Part shown: one piece after another, positions 7,670 to 21,000 of the stretch
Layout of the letters: every line of letters begins with the position of its first letter
Position numbering within the stretch: the first letter of the stretch is position 1
Source: Bacteroidales bacterium
GTDB taxonomy: Bacteria; Bacteroidota; Bacteroidia; Bacteroidales; VadinHA17
DNA: 64,000 bases
NCBI GenBank assembly: GCA_011620595.1
Contig: WOYX01000034.1
Location: 1-64,000 of the forward strand
Reading direction: 5' to 3'
Made by a program: the position numbers and the translations under genes
The notes under the pieces: generated by a model
Databases searched by the model: none
What the model saw: only the letters and a program-made list of their open reading frames with translations
Told to the model about the DNA's origin: nothing

Positions 7670-10600
7670 TTATCTGTCAATCAAAGATTTTTCATAAACA
7701 AAGATATCGGAGAATCCAAGACCTGCAAGCTCCGGGTAATAAGGATAGGTCTCCTCCCTCGTAAAGAAGCCGGTCACCACCACCCTGTAGCTGTCCCAGT
7801 CCTCAATTATCTCCACCGGCAGGTTAAGCCTCCGCTCTATCTTTTTCTTTGCTCTCTCAGCGTCAGACAGCTTGCGATAGTTGCCTGCATGCAACAGGAA
7901 TCTGGGCAGGGGTTCCGGAGGCGGTGGCGGCACAATCTCTTCCTTAAACTCAGGAGGCCCGGCAGCAGCCTCAGCCGGTTTGGGTACCACCTGCGGCACC
8001 TGTATCTCTTTCATGCCGGGCTCTGCCGCCACCCCGGCAGCGTCAGGAATAACTGCGGGTGCTACCGGTATCAGGCCCTCTTCCGTCTGGTGAAGCACCA
8101 GTATGTCAGTGAAGCCGCGATCCTGGAGCAACGGTATGAATTCGCGAATATCAGAGGTATCTGCAAAACCACTGATCTGCACCTTCCAGAGACCCTCATC
8201 CTGTCTTACCGTTACCAGCTTTTCAGCCGCAGCAAGCAGCCTGTTGCTTATTGGCTCCGTCTCTTCAGCCGTTTCAAAGGCGCCAAGCTGCAGGGTATTA
8301 CCCGAGATGACCATTGGAATGACAGGCCTTTCAGTGACAGTTTCTCTCACCACGGCAAGGGAATCCTCCCTGCCTGTGGTTATCCATTCACCCTTAACCG
8401 CCTTGTTGGTGATAACCCATATTTCAGTGATACCCTGTCCATGTATTACCGGAATGTATTTTTCAAGATCGTCGCGGTCATCAAACCCTGTTATCCGCAC
8501 CTTCCAGAAGCCATCCTCCCAGAAGAGCTCAACATCCTTGTCAAGGGCACTCTCCACCTTCTGTTTCATGATCTCAGCGTAGAGCTTGTTGCGGAAGGCC
8601 CCGAACTGAACGGCATAATAGTCTTCAGTTATCGTCACCAGCTCGCGTGTCACCTCGTGTATTACAAGATATGAGGTGTCAGTGGTTACCATCCTCTCCG
8701 GCGTCGGTATAAGAGCAACAGCAGTGTCAGCCACGGCAGCGGGAACAGTATCTGTGCCGGGCAACGGTTCAGTACCGGGAACGGCGACAGTGTCAGCAAC
8801 CATAACAGGTTTGGGAACCGCCACCGTATCAGTCGCCGGAGCCTTCTTCCTGAGGGTAAAGTCAAGTCCTTCGATATAGTCGCCTTCCAGGTTGGTCATT
8901 ATACTGAAGAGCAGTGAATCGGGTTCGGAGGTCATTCCGAGTCTTCTCATCTGCACTGTGTCAACACGCACCGTATAGGCTCCCGGCGTCAGGCCGAAGT
9001 AGCTGAAATATCCGTCCTCCTCTGTTATTGTCTTAGCCCTCAGCGTTCCTTCACTGTCGGTGAAATTTACGATTATGCGGCTCAGTCCGGCCCGGCGTCC
9101 CTCCTCCTCAACCATCACGGTGCCCGAGGCTTCACCGGAGACGTTGACAGGTATCTCAATCAGCTTAAGCATGTTGGCATCCACAACCACTGCTATTGAT
9201 TTATTGGGTATCCGCCACGATATGTTGTCGAAGTTACCCTCGTCCACCTCTATGAAATGCCTGACATATGGTTCCATTCCAAGAATGTGAATGACGGTGT
9301 CTTTCTCGCTTCGCTCTATCCTGCCGCTGTTTGACCGGAGGTTGATGCCTGCTGCTTTCGGTTCTCCGGCATCGCGCCTGCCGTTGGCATTCAGGTCAAG
9401 AAATGCAATGACGGAGATGCCGCCCCTGCCCACATTGGTACGGTTGTCTGCCTTCAGGTATGAGGTCTGGCGGTCATTTATCAGGCTGCCTCGTGCATAC
9501 TGTACCAGTGTGGTGTTTGAATTGGCCTGGCGCGCGGAGATGCCTGCCTGCGCAAATGAGAAGTCGTACCTGATACCCAGCTCCGCAATATGAATCTTGT
9601 TCCGGAAATTGTATTCATACGATCCGTTCAGGTATCCCTTTTCGAAGACCCGCTTCTCCATGCTTACACGTGTTGAAAGGAATTCCTTCCCGGTATAGTT
9701 GTACTGAAGCTGCGGCATGATGACGAAATTTCCAGGGAGACGGAATCCCAGGCTGAGGTTGCTGTAGAGGTTCGGATCAAAGAATTCCGAAAAGACCCCA
9801 TAGGTGGTCATATTGGCGCTGACACGCGAAAATGAGGTTGCCATGAGCCATTCAGCCGTTGCATATTTTGAACCGGGAAAAACAATCTGATACCAGGAGA
9901 GCCTTGAATAGAGTGTCTTTTTCTTAATCTTCAGAGGAAGAGACAATGAGGCTTTTCGTTCTTCCAGATAGTTGTATGAAATGGCTGTCTGGTTCCTGTC
10001 ATAGCGCGTATAGGCAAGGTCAAGGCGGATGTTTGAGGGAAGCCTGTAGGCAAGTGTCCCCCTGGCGCGCACCCCGTAGGTGTATTCCCCCGAAAGCAGA
10101 AGGTTGTTGGTAACCCTCACGGAGGCATCGGCAAACGGCATCAGGGGACCTCCGGTGACGGAAGAGAGATACTCAAATCCCCCTCCCAGGGTCAGGAACC
10201 TGGTGGCTCCGTAACGTACTGTCGTTCTGGCAAAACGGCTCCATGTCGAATCTTCAACCACACCTGCACTCACGGTATACTCGAGTTCCTTCTGAGGCAG
10301 GAAATTATAGGGTATGCTGATATTCTGCTCCCGTGTTCTCTCCTCGCCCCAGGGACCGTAGAATTTAAGTTTGACCATGGTATTGCCGTAGACCAGTGGC
10401 ACCTCAAAGGTGAAGAATCCGGAGGCATCGGCCTTTACATAGTCGACAAGAACATTGTTCACATAAAGCTCCACAGTCCAGCCCGGATCAGTGTGGTCAG
10501 TCAGGGTGTATGTTCCGAACGAACGCCTGAAGGTGGTGGGCCTGTTGGTAAACTGCACCCCCACTACCGGATTGTATATTGAGGAGGTGGCCTGTGTGGT

Positions 10601-11440
10601 TATCTTTCCTGCCATTATCTGCCGCAGCCATGTGCGGTCATTATTTACGTGCCGCCACATGTAGTACTGCTGTTTTTCGCTGAACTCAGTAGCCGTATAA
10701 TATGTCAGTGAAGCGGTTGCCTCGCCCCCTGCGATGACAGAGCCAAGCGCCAGATTGAACCTTCCCTCGGACCTGCCGCCGGGCTGCTCACTGGCATAAA
10801 CGGACCAGTCGGCCATGCCGAACCTGAATCCGGGATAGCTTCTGCCGATGGTAGTGTCTACCCTTACCTCCCCTCTGAGACGGGTGATGTTCCTTCTCAT
10901 CTCCTCCTGCCTCATCTCACGTATGGCAGGCAGCTCAAGCTTCGTGTCGATGGTGACGGCAAGGTCCCTGAAGCTGAAGCTGCAGTCAAGGCCGAATACC
11001 TGACCGTATCGGTCTGACCGGAGATATAGGTTTGTCTCTGACCGTATGATGTCTCCCTCTGCAAGGTCAAAGGTTCTGCCCGCATAGACGATGCTGTTGG
11101 TGGCCCTGTCAACTGAGTATGTATCATCCGGTTTGATAAAGAATCCTGTAACAGTCTCAAGATCTTCGGAAACGACATTTTTTATTTTCAGGAAATCAAA
11201 GAGACCGGAGAGTGACAGCCACACCTCCTCTCCCTTTATGACAGCATCGATTTCTGAGATGCCTATGTATGGTACCCTGACGTAAACAGGAAATTCATCA
11301 TACTGGGGTTCTTCCTGTGCCACAACAGGTACTGTCACTGATAAAAACAGCAATGCCATTAATGCAATAGCGGTCATGAAATGAAGCACAGGCATACCAC
11401 CTTTGTTTATTAACGTGGTATGGGCCTTGCTTTCTGTCAT
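7670..11440 (-). CDS. Outer-membrane usher-like protein with three C-terminal SPOR domains
   Basis: The 1,256-residue protein has a signal peptide ending at VVAQ (about residue 42) and an N-terminal domain (about 45-200). A long stretch of alternating amphipathic strands typical of a beta-barrel follows (about 200-700). Within it, a plug-like segment (GWTVELYVNNVLVDYV, then VKLKFYGPWGEERTRE) matches the pattern of fimbrial ushers. Two small beta domains follow. One starts with a calcium-loop-like DLNANGRRDAGEP, the other resembles a carboxypeptidase-regulatory domain. After a Pro/Val-rich linker come three SPOR repeats near residues 940, 1045 and 1177, each with a GAF/GNY start and an IT(V)SGF-like core. 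SPOR domains bind denuded peptidoglycan glycans. It is the last gene of the fibre operon. The usher call rests on pattern plus the adjacent chaperone and pilin-like genes. Translation may start at the Met at 11395. Confidence 0.72.
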   Translation of the reverse strand: MTESKAHTTLINKGGMPVLHFMTAIALMALLFLSVTVPVVAQEEPQYDEFPVYVRVPYIGISEIDAVIKGEEVWLSLSGLFDFLKIKNVVSEDLETVTGFFIKPDDTYSVDRATNSIVYAGRTFDLAEGDIIRSETNLYLRSDRYGQVFGLDCSFSFRDLAVTIDTKLELPAIREMRQEEMRRNITRLRGEVRVDTTIGRSYPGFRFGMADWSVYASEQPGGRSEGRFNLALGSVIAGGEATASLTYYTATEFSEKQQYYMWRHVNNDRTWLRQIMAGKITTQATSSIYNPVVGVQFTNRPTTFRRSFGTYTLTDHTDPGWTVELYVNNVLVDYVKADASGFFTFEVPLVYGNTMVKLKFYGPWGEERTREQNISIPYNFLPQKELEYTVSAGVVEDSTWSRFARTTVRYGATRFLTLGGGFEYLSSVTGGPLMPFADASVRVTNNLLLSGEYTYGVRARGTLAYRLPSNIRLDLAYTRYDRNQTAISYNYLEERKASLSLPLKIKKKTLYSRLSWYQIVFPGSKYATAEWLMATSFSRVSANMTTYGVFSEFFDPNLYSNLSLGFRLPGNFVIMPQLQYNYTGKEFLSTRVSMEKRVFEKGYLNGSYEYNFRNKIHIAELGIRYDFSFAQAGISARQANSNTTLVQYARGSLINDRQTSYLKADNRTNVGRGGISVIAFLDLNANGRRDAGEPKAAGINLRSNSGRIERSEKDTVIHILGMEPYVRHFIEVDEGNFDNISWRIPNKSIAVVVDANMLKLIEIPVNVSGEASGTVMVEEEGRRAGLSRIIVNFTDSEGTLRAKTITEEDGYFSYFGLTPGAYTVRVDTVQMRRLGMTSEPDSLLFSIMTNLEGDYIEGLDFTLRKKAPATDTVAVPKPVMVADTVAVPGTEPLPGTDTVPAAVADTAVALIPTPERMVTTDTSYLVIHEVTRELVTITEDYYAVQFGAFRNKLYAEIMKQKVESALDKDVELFWEDGFWKVRITGFDDRDDLEKYIPVIHGQGITEIWVITNKAVKGEWITTGREDSLAVVRETVTERPVIPMVISGNTLQLGAFETAEETEPISNRLLAAAEKLVTVRQDEGLWKVQISGFADTSDIREFIPLLQDRGFTDILVLHQTEEGLIPVAPAVIPDAAGVAAEPGMKEIQVPQVVPKPAEAAAGPPEFKEEIVPPPPPEPLPRFLLHAGNYRKLSDAERAKKKIERRLNLPVEIIEDWDSYRVVVTGFFTREETYPYYPELAGLGFSDIFVYEKSLIDR

Positions 11441-11476
11441 AATTACATATACGTTTCGCGGGAGGTCATCAGTGAT

Positions 11477-12064
11477 TCATTCCTGGACAAAGGTTACATC
11501 TATGGTCCCGCTGTAGCTGCCCGGGGGATTAGCGGCGATGGTCCCGACGGTGAGCGTCCCACCCACCAGCACTGTTGTCTGCTGCTGATATGGTACCGTG
11601 GTAACAAATGGTGAAGCAGGCCATGTGCCGTCAGGCTGCAATGTAAGCGTGCCTCCGTTGCTCCCGGTGATGGTCGATGGAGGCCCGGAGAGCAGTGAGA
11701 TGACTGTCCCGGGGTTGGCCTTCACGTAGAACATGGCAGGAGTATATATCATACCCATATTGAGAAGAATAACCGTACCTGATGAGCTGCGTGTGCCTCC
11801 GTCGGGTGTTACTGTGACCGTGCCTCCGGCAGCACCGGGGGTGAAGGCTCCGAATGCCAGTGGCTGGGAGCTATTCACCGTGATGATCACCGGCCGTGGC
11901 GGCAGCGGCTGAGCAATGACTTCCGTGAAAAATCCGAACACCAGAAGCAGGCTGGCTGCAATGACTGCCTTCCTTACTACACCTGGCATATCCATATTTA
12001 TCAACCGCCTTACATCACTTGCATTAATTTTGATCCCCAGTTTCTTATGTAAAATATTGCTCAT
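11477..12064 (-). CDS. DUF4402 pilin-like exported protein (third copy)
   Basis: The 195-residue ORF has a hydrophobic signal ending FFTEVIAQ; an inner start at MDMPGVVRK (11995) would give a more usual signal peptide. The mature part has the DUF4402 pattern: PLAFGAFTPGAAGGTVTV near its start and TVLVGGTLTVGTIAAN, then YSGTIDVTFVQE, at the end. It lies 12 bp after the giant gene and 36 bp before the usher-like gene, so it is very likely co-transcribed. Unlike the other two copies its penultimate residue is not aromatic. It could be a minor or tip subunit; that is inference. Confidence 0.75.
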   Translation of the reverse strand: MSNILHKKLGIKINASDVRRLINMDMPGVVRKAVIAASLLLVFGFFTEVIAQPLPPRPVIITVNSSQPLAFGAFTPGAAGGTVTVTPDGGTRSSSGTVILLNMGMIYTPAMFYVKANPGTVISLLSGPPSTITGSNGGTLTLQPDGTWPASPFVTTVPYQQQTTVLVGGTLTVGTIAANPPGSYSGTIDVTFVQE

Positions 12065-12076
12065 GCGAGTTCTCTT

Positions 12077-15000
12077 TTATCTACCTTGTACCAGCTTTAT
12101 GCTTCGCTGTACGTTGCCCGTAGTGTATGTAATAACATATACCCCCTGCATCAATCTGATATTCAGATGATATTCACCGGGTTCATACACTGTTTCGGAG
12201 CAGACCAGCATTCCTGACAAATTGTAAAGGGTAATCATCCCCCTGTCGCCTTCAACATGACCAATCCTGACTTTTACCATTCCTTCTGACATCCAGGCCT
12301 GGAACAGATCATCAGCTGCGACGGGGTCAGGCACGGATGTGGTGTTCTTGACAAATGCCAGCGAAAATCTGCCGTGATATTCTCCCTGTTTAAGCTCGAC
12401 CCTGTATTCATTGCTGCCGAGAAGATTTATGCTGGCACCGGTAACAGCATCACGGAAATAGATATTTTCCCCGACGGGAAGATTCTCAACATCCCTGATA
12501 CTGAATTTTACCTCACCATCGCGATAAACAGTCAGGCCGAGAGGAATAGACAATATCGTATCTGTCTGGTCAGGCAATGCATTTATTGAAAGTTTCTTTT
12601 GTGACGGAAGAACCGAATAGAAATTGGTTACCATCATGTCAGTATTAAACAGCTTCAGCGCATCATAAGCGCCGTCAAACTCTTTTTCCGCATTATTATC
12701 AAAACAGATCACCAGAGGATCGGTTGAGGTCTGGTCATCGGTAAAGGAGGCTGTTGCCCTTACCAGGAATCGATAATTATTCACCGTGGCCGACTTCAGG
12801 AAGGGACTTGTCAGGTTATTTATCCTTGAGCTGTTTGATACCCCCAGCGTGCCGGTCACAGGGTAAGTCAGGTCAGAGACATGTACAAAGAAACCCTGCA
12901 TAGACGGAATTATATTTGAGGCAAACCCGTCGCTCGAAATACCGTTAACATAGCTGCTGTAAGTACCTCCGTACTGATCCGTAGTGCTGGCCCTGAAGAA
13001 ATAAACGGCATTATCAATATTCGTTTTTGTCCACCCCGAGCCGTCCCAGTCAACAGGTGACGGATATGGGTTACCAACCAGGTTAAAACCTGTAGTAAAT
13101 TCTTTATTGTGATTATAGAGAGTAACAGAGTGGTTCCCGTTATTAACAATACCGGTGACATCAACTGTTTTAGGATCTGTCAGTTCACCGAAGTTAACGG
13201 CGTAGCCCTCCATGGGATTAAGGATATTTGTTCCGGTTGCGTAGCCAATCCATCCTGAATAGGCACTGTTCTCATCAAACCGGTATAATAGTGGGAATGA
13301 GTATGTAAGGTCCATATCATCTCCAAACTCACTTACCGTTGAAGCCTGGAAGGGTGAGCTGAAATATTTGTATCCGAATCCAGGGTCAAGGTATCTCTGC
13401 ATTGTGACATTGCCTGCCACTGTCCCGGCGCCCGATCCGTCTATGAGAGCAGTTCCTGCAGCTGTTGAGGCAAGGGTTAGATTACCGCCTGACGAGAGGG
13501 TTCCGTTCTGTACAGATACCACTCCGGTAACCGTAAGCGGCCCCTGAAGGGTTACTCCTGCAGAATTGTCAATTATCAGTCCCTGAATAGTATTTCCGCT
13601 GAAAACGCCGGCCCCGATCTGTTGTGGAACAGACCCGTTCATTTCAATAGTGCCGGCTGAGGCATCAAGGCCTCCGTTACTTGTTATATCTCCGGAAATA
13701 GTGATTGTGTTACCTGTAATTGTCAGTGACGCTCCGTTATCTATTACAATATTGCTGACGAATGCATTGGCTCCGTTACTGAGTACCGGTTTATTTGCCA
13801 CATCAGGTATCTGAACGGATAATGTCTGAGTGGGGACAATATTGCAGGACCAGTTTCCCGCGACATTCCAGTCTGTTCCCGCTGCTCCTGTCCAGATCTG
13901 CTCATTCACCACGGTAACTACAGCAAGGTCAGTAAGCATAACCCCGCAACTATACTCATTTGATGCCCGGATATTATATGTAGTGGTAGCTGCCGGCGTG
14001 ACCGGTATGGAAACATCACCCCCGGCCATGCTGCTCACCGGGGATCCGACGGGAGAATTATCACTGTTCAGACGAAGCTGATAGGAAATGCCTGCGGGTG
14101 CTGCAGAAATGATGATATTCACCGGCACATTGGCGCATGTAGTGGGATCAGATACAACATTATTATCCGGAGGAACAGGGTTTACTGTAACAGGGAGTGT
14201 ATTTACTACCGGGGAGGCACCTGTTTCAGTAACGCTTACCGATCCGGCTCCTGTAGATGTCCATGTAACATTTATAATATTGTTTGTAGCACCAATGGTA
14301 AATGTCCCGCGGGTTACTACCCAGGCATAAGTATGACTGCCGACAAGCGGTGTTGAATATGTTTCTGCAGAACCCAGGCAAACGGAGGTGTTCCCTGTAA
14401 CCAGGGGATTCGGAATATCTGTAATTGTAACATTGTAGGGAGGAGTGGTCTTACTACATCCGCCGATAGTTACGGTTTCGGTCAGGGTGATGCTTCCTGC
14501 CGGACCTGAGCCCCATAGTACTGCTATTGAATTTGTCCCCTGCCCGCTTTGAATGACACCTCCTGTTACACTCCACAGGTATGTATCTCCTGGCACCGCC
14601 ATGGTGCTGTATGTTTCCAACGAGTTGGCCGGTGTGGTGGAAAGCCCGGAAATGGCCGGTGTGGGAGACGCATATAAAGTTATGTCAGCGGTGGTTGTAA
14701 AGTCACGTATGCCCGTTGTGCCTGTTGCATCTTTTATATAAGAGATGGAAAATGAATAGAGGCCGGGGCCTCCGGAGGCAAGCGTCGGAATTGAATTGGA
14801 GACAACTAATGTATAGGGTGATGTTCCAATACTTGAAATGGTTGTCTCATATGCTCCGTTAATCTTGTATTTGATGGTCCATGGAGCTGTTCCGGTCAGG
14901 TTTATTGAAATGCTTGTAGTAGATCCGTCATCGCATATCCCTGCTGCTCCGCTTGTTATGGTTGCAGTGGGCAGGCTTTCAACACCCAGGGAAAACCGGT

Positions 15001-18000
15001 GATCACCGGAAAGACTGACCTCCGCACTGGTTCTTATGGTACCCTCCTGAGCATTGCCGCTTATTTTCCCGTTGCCGCGGTTGATCCATGAGGGGTTCCA
15101 CTCCACCACACGAAGCTTTGCCCTGGTTGAGGCATCAACAGGGATGATCCCACTCTGATCATCCCACCTGAGGGTAATGTTGGCAGTAGAAAGAGCGGGA
15201 CCATTTACTCTCCAGTATTCCGAACTGCTGACAACATCTATCGGTGCTGTAACATTGTCAGGATCGTAACCATCATCAAGCGGATTATGGTTGTAATATT
15301 GCGCCTGATAATAGCCGGTTACGGAAGCGCCGGTAAGTATTAATTCACCATACCGTAATCCGCCTGCACCACCTAATGCATCTCCTGTAGGAAATGTAAA
15401 ACCTCTTCCGGCAAGAATACGTTTCTGTAATGGTCCGCTTACAAATGAATCATCTCCCCCATTCTCAACAGCTTTTTCACTTGTGTTGGAAATTGAAAGC
15501 AGATTTACAACACTGGTGCTGATGATACCCCTGGTTAAAATCAATTTGTCTGAAACATTAACATTCCCTGCACCAGACAATGTTAATCCTGTTACATTAT
15601 TTATCTCCAGATCATAAAAAGCCTCTGTCGTGGCTCCGTTTGTTATTGAAATAATCTGCGGGCTGGTTCCATAAAAATAGGCACCCCCCTTGCCCGGGAG
15701 AAAACCGCCTGTAGCTGAAGTGTTGTTGTCAATCCAGTTACCTGAGATAATTAATTTCTTATTGTAGAGCTCATTACTCAGTAAGGTGGATGCGTCCCGG
15801 ATTATAAGATTACCAAGTATCTTCAGGTCTTCAGAAGGCATGGTTTTTTTACCCGATCCGGATAAAATCACATTCTGGTAAGGTTTATAAATGTTCCCGG
15901 GTTTTGCCGGCAGTGATGCCTGGTTATCACCAAAGAACTCAACGGTGCTGCCGGTTGTATAGACGAAACCACTGAAGTCGCCCCCGGGAAAGACAAATAT
16001 TCCCTGAGATGTTGATGTCATTTTTAGAATCCCGTTGCCACTCACATGACCCAGGTTGTGGTAGTATGTGATCCCGACATCAAGGGTACCGTTAAGGGCC
16101 ACGGAATATGCATAGGCAGAATTATTGTTCAATGTAACCACATGGCCCGGTTTAATTACCACAATATTACCGTTTGGATCAAACCCGCAGGGGGGTCCGC
16201 CATCAGTAACAGACCATGTATTATCGCCGTACCAGTTGCCTGATTTGATACTATACATTGTAAACGAATTGGAGAAATTGATGCTTTTCCCGGCAGTATA
16301 TTCGCCATCAACATAACCCCTGGATAGCAGGGTTATGGTATGCGTTACAGGGTTAACCGAGGATTCATCAATACCTCCTACAGGAGACCAGTTCCCGGCA
16401 GTAAATCTTCCTGTTACATATTCTGCTTCCACTCCGTTTACATCACCGGCAACATATGAATAACCATGGTCAACAGTATAGGCATCAACAAATCCTTCTG
16501 ATAGCACATTCCAGTAGTAGTCCAGCTCATCACCGGCGGGCAGATCCATAAGCGGGTGGCTGTAATTTACGGGTTCCACCGTTATTGATGCGCCAATATT
16601 GGTGTTCGTTGTGAAATTATATGAGACCGGCGTATACTTACCTGCCACTCCGATGGGGAATGTAAAGGCTGACGCTCCGGAGGGGAAGATCTTTGTAACA
16701 CCCGCATCAGAAATAACGCCGTTAAGAATAATCATCCTGGTCTGATCAGTCACACCGCCTATTGAGGCACTGGCGCCAAGGATAAGGGAATAGTCGTCAA
16801 GATATACAGCTCCGCCGGTAAATGTAAGCAATCCGTTAATTATTGTCCTGTCAACTATACTGATCCCGGTGGTGTTATTAATTGTAATATTTCCAAAAAT
16901 ACCCTCTCCGTTTCCCGAGATCACCTGCGGCTGGCTGCCCTCAAGGCGTATGCCTCCGCCGGCTATTGAACTTGCATGGGCTGCGGTGTTGATAAGATTG
17001 CCCATCAGAAAAATGTTATTTCCGCCATCATCAAGGTACCCTGAGCTTATGATAAGGCCCGAACTGATCCTGATATTACTGTTTGATGAGAGAAGCAGGG
17101 TGCCGTCAGAGTCAACTGTCAGGTTTGCAAAGTTGGTAAGGTTAGACCCCGTGCCGGTTATGGCACATAACCCGGCACCATTGAATGTGGTTACCTGATT
17201 TATGTTACCCGGCTGGTATCCTCCGGTACTTACGCCAGTCCCGGATGTGTTGTTGCCGTTAGTCAGGCTGCCGCCTATTGTAACGTTCAGTCCGTTAGCT
17301 CTGAAGACTGTATTTCCGTTTATGGTAAGATTGTTTAATATCAGTGGATATATCTTCAGGTCCAGTGTTTTGCTGCCTGATGTATCATCTATGGCCAGGT
17401 TGTAGAGCTCGGTCGATGTTGCCATACTGAACACCGTATTTACCGGTGTCACCGATGATCCGAATAAAATATTGCCACCGGTTACCGTGCTTGAATCCGG
17501 GACAAGATAAAAATCAAAATAATCAGCGTTATTAAACGAACCTGTAATGTTAAGTGTACCACCGCTCATATTAAACTTACTGCCACTATTCAAGATCTCG
17601 AATATTGCCCGGGCGTTGTCGGGGTTCCGGCCAGCAACAGTTACCACACTGGCATCATTGCTCTGTGTGTAGCTGAGAGATCCTGTATTGATAGTTGTTA
17701 CGCGCCGTATCTGTCCGTTTACATAAAGAGTTCCACCGCTAACCAGAATTTCAGGTGTGCCTCCGGATGAGTATTCAATATCATTGTTCAGGTTGTTACC
17801 TGCTGTTCCGATATTTACAGCTCCGGCCAGCACTTCCAGCCTGCCGTCGAGAATCAGGTCAGTAGCATTTGTTGCTGAAGCGCCTCCTATATTTATAGTA
17901 CCTCCGTTGGCGGAAAGCGCCCCTGTCATCGGGATTGTGAAGCTCCCCGCATCCGTAAGATTAAGAATGATGGGGCTTGTAAGCCTGAAAGTACCGTTGG

Positions 18001-21000
18001 TCAGGAGTAGCGCCGTTGAAAGGTTCGTGTTAATTGTCAGGACTGATGATTTGACCTCCAGCACGGTATTTCTTGAGTTTCCCTTGTTTACCTCAATAAT
18101 GTTAAAATCCGTTATGGCACCTGCACCGTTAATTTCCTTGTTGATATTACCGGCAAAAGTCACATTGCAAACCTGGGTCGCCGCTTTATACATATCAAAA
18201 GTGCCGTTATTTGTCAGATCGCCATATATTGTCAGGAGGTTCGTGGCCGAACCGCTGGTGTTTACGTCAAAGACTGCACCATCGTTTATAACAACATTCC
18301 CTGATACTATCAGGCTTTGGGCGGTATTGTTGCCGTTCATGTAACGGAGCGTACCACTTCCTATTACAAGGTTTGAATCAATGGTTACAACCCTAGTGGA
18401 TGCAAGTACATTTAATTGAGAGATACCGCTGCCAGAAAGGGTGAAATCATCATGAACGGCCAGATTTATATTTGGCAGAACAATATTTTTGCCGGCAGCA
18501 GGAGCAGTAACAAGATTGTTATATGCTGTCAGATTAATGGTTGCGGCTCCTGACAAATATGTGGCAGGAAGCGTAAAGGTAGTCGCTCCCATTGTTGCCG
18601 TACTGTAATATTCAACGATGCCGCCACCGCCGGAAAGAAAATTACCAAAGTCGCCTCCGGGGAATGTTGCTGTTGCACCGGAAGATGAGATGCGCAGCCG
18701 GCCCGTTCCGGTTACCCGGGTGTCAGGTATGGCACCAAAATTATGGCCCGTGGTGGTCTGCAGGTCCAGGGTGGATCCCTGACTTATCTCTAACCCTCCA
18801 ACAGTAATATTATTATAACCAACAGGTACCGTAACTGTGTGGTTATTTGTATTGTCTCCTATAACGACAGGGTTTCCGGCACCCGGGATGTCACCATCAG
18901 TCGCTCCTCCTACCCCGGTGGAGCTCCAGGTAGCCGGATCGTTCCAGTCGCCTGTTTGCCTGCTGTAGAAAACTTTAATACTCATGAATGCCGCAGTCTC
19001 ACCGGCAGTATAATCTCCATTTATATAGCTTACCGGTCCGAAGAGTATTGTATTTGTTGCATCAACAACTTTTGAATTGTCAATTACAGGGGTCCAGGCA
19101 TAAGGACGATATGAACCCGGAATATAATTGCTTTCCGTTCCGGTGATATCGGATGTTACATATTGATAAGTATGCGATACAGAGCCTGCTGACACACCGG
19201 AGAATCCGGAGGAGGTAACCGACCAGTAATAGGTCAGAGCCAGGGCGGACGTTAAAAGGGGATGTGCCTGTGCCACCGTCCTGACTGTCACCGAACCCCA
19301 CTCTGTGGGGGCGGCAGTAAACTGTATTGTTGCCGGAGTGTAGTCGCTGGCTGTTCCTACCGGAAACAGAAAGGCTCCAATGCTGCCGTATGTTTTGGTA
19401 ACCCCGCCGTCACTGCTGTTACCGGCAAGACGAATCATTTTTGTGGCAGAAAAATTTGCAGTTGTCCCGGTAATGGCATCATATATGTTGCTTGAAGAAC
19501 CCAGGGATATGTTAAAGGTACCTGCATCAATTAAGCCATTCGCCAGCCGGAGGTTACCAATGACCGACTGATTTGCCGTGAGAATGGTTGTCCCTGCAGT
19601 TTTGTTGATTGTCAGGTTGCCAAAGACTCCACTGCCCGACCCTCCTAATGTCTGTACAGCTGTTCCGTTAAGGATAATGGCACCACTGGCCTGGCTGGTG
19701 TGACTCCCTGAATTGGTAATGTTCCCAGCCACACTGATTGAATGACCCACATCATTGATGATACTACCATTACTGATTATCAGGTCCTTTCTTATTATCA
19801 GATTGTCAGAGAAGATGTCTGTGTTTGAGCTGTCTGCAATTGTAAGATTGTAAAGTCCCGTCCCGTTATTTACTGTTCCTGAATTGGTGAACCGTTGTCC
19901 TGCCAGGCCGTTAAAGGTTGTTGTATTATCTCCGCACTCATATTCGGCACCTGGATCTATGACAAAGCTATGCCCGATAGTAACGTTACTGCCGTTGGCA
20001 TTGAAGACTGCATTGTCCAACACGTTCAGATCATTGTAAATGATAAGAGGCCGGGCAGATATGGCAGGAATAGCAGGGCTGGAATTACCCGCATAAGCCC
20101 GTATTTGTCCCCTGTAGGTTGCAGAGGTACTTATAAAATTCAGGTTCCAGAGTGGAGATGTAGTGTTTATATACGCGTTTCTGCCTGTTGGCACGGTTAT
20201 ATTTATTGTGCCGCCGGTGACATAACAATTGTTGGAACCAGAGCCAAGAATAAGGCTGAAGTTTGATCCGGAGCCACCTGTTATTGTTGTCGGTGAAAGA
20301 ATGTTAATCGTACCTCCGGTCATTTTGAAAACATTATCCGGATATGGAAGTGTGAACGATGCATAGATGTTCAGCCCGCTAATGTTATAGGTGTTTCCTT
20401 CGATATTGAGGGTGCCTCCTGACATGATGAAGGCACCCCTGTGTGCGCCCGAGATATATGAGGTACGAATGCAGTCAGTGGTAACAACACCAGACTCAAT
20501 TATTAATGCGCTCTGATCACGCATTACTATCCCCTGGTTACCATTGGCGTTAAGCGTTGCCTGGTTTGAAACCCGGAGGTTGCCATATACAACTATGGAA
20601 GAGTTCGATGCCGCTGCAGAAAATGTAACATCTGCCCCGTCAAGCCATAGCTGTGCATCAAGGTCTATGTTGTAAACGGCATCGCCTGAAAGACTGGGTA
20701 ACACAATATTAGGTCCGAGACGAACGGTTCCGGCAAGAAGACCCAGAGCATTTGGATTTTCAATGGCCGGAGGATCATTTGATGGCGGGCTTGACTGCAG
20801 ATTGGACCTTCCGAACAACTTGAAATTGGTATTATTACTGGCATCTATATTAAGAATATAGGTCTTGTCAATACCCTTGTCAATTTCTATCCTGTAAAAA
20901 TCACTCTGTCCGTTGCAAATGAGGTTCTGGTTTGCATTGGGATTATTGAAGACCAGGTCAGATCTGCCGTTGGAGGGCGCTGTTGTGTAACCGGGGGTAG

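Noticed and set aside
8103..8582. Long antisense ORFs over the usher-like and giant genes
   Set aside because: They mirror the codon pattern of the real minus-strand genes and have no domains of their own.
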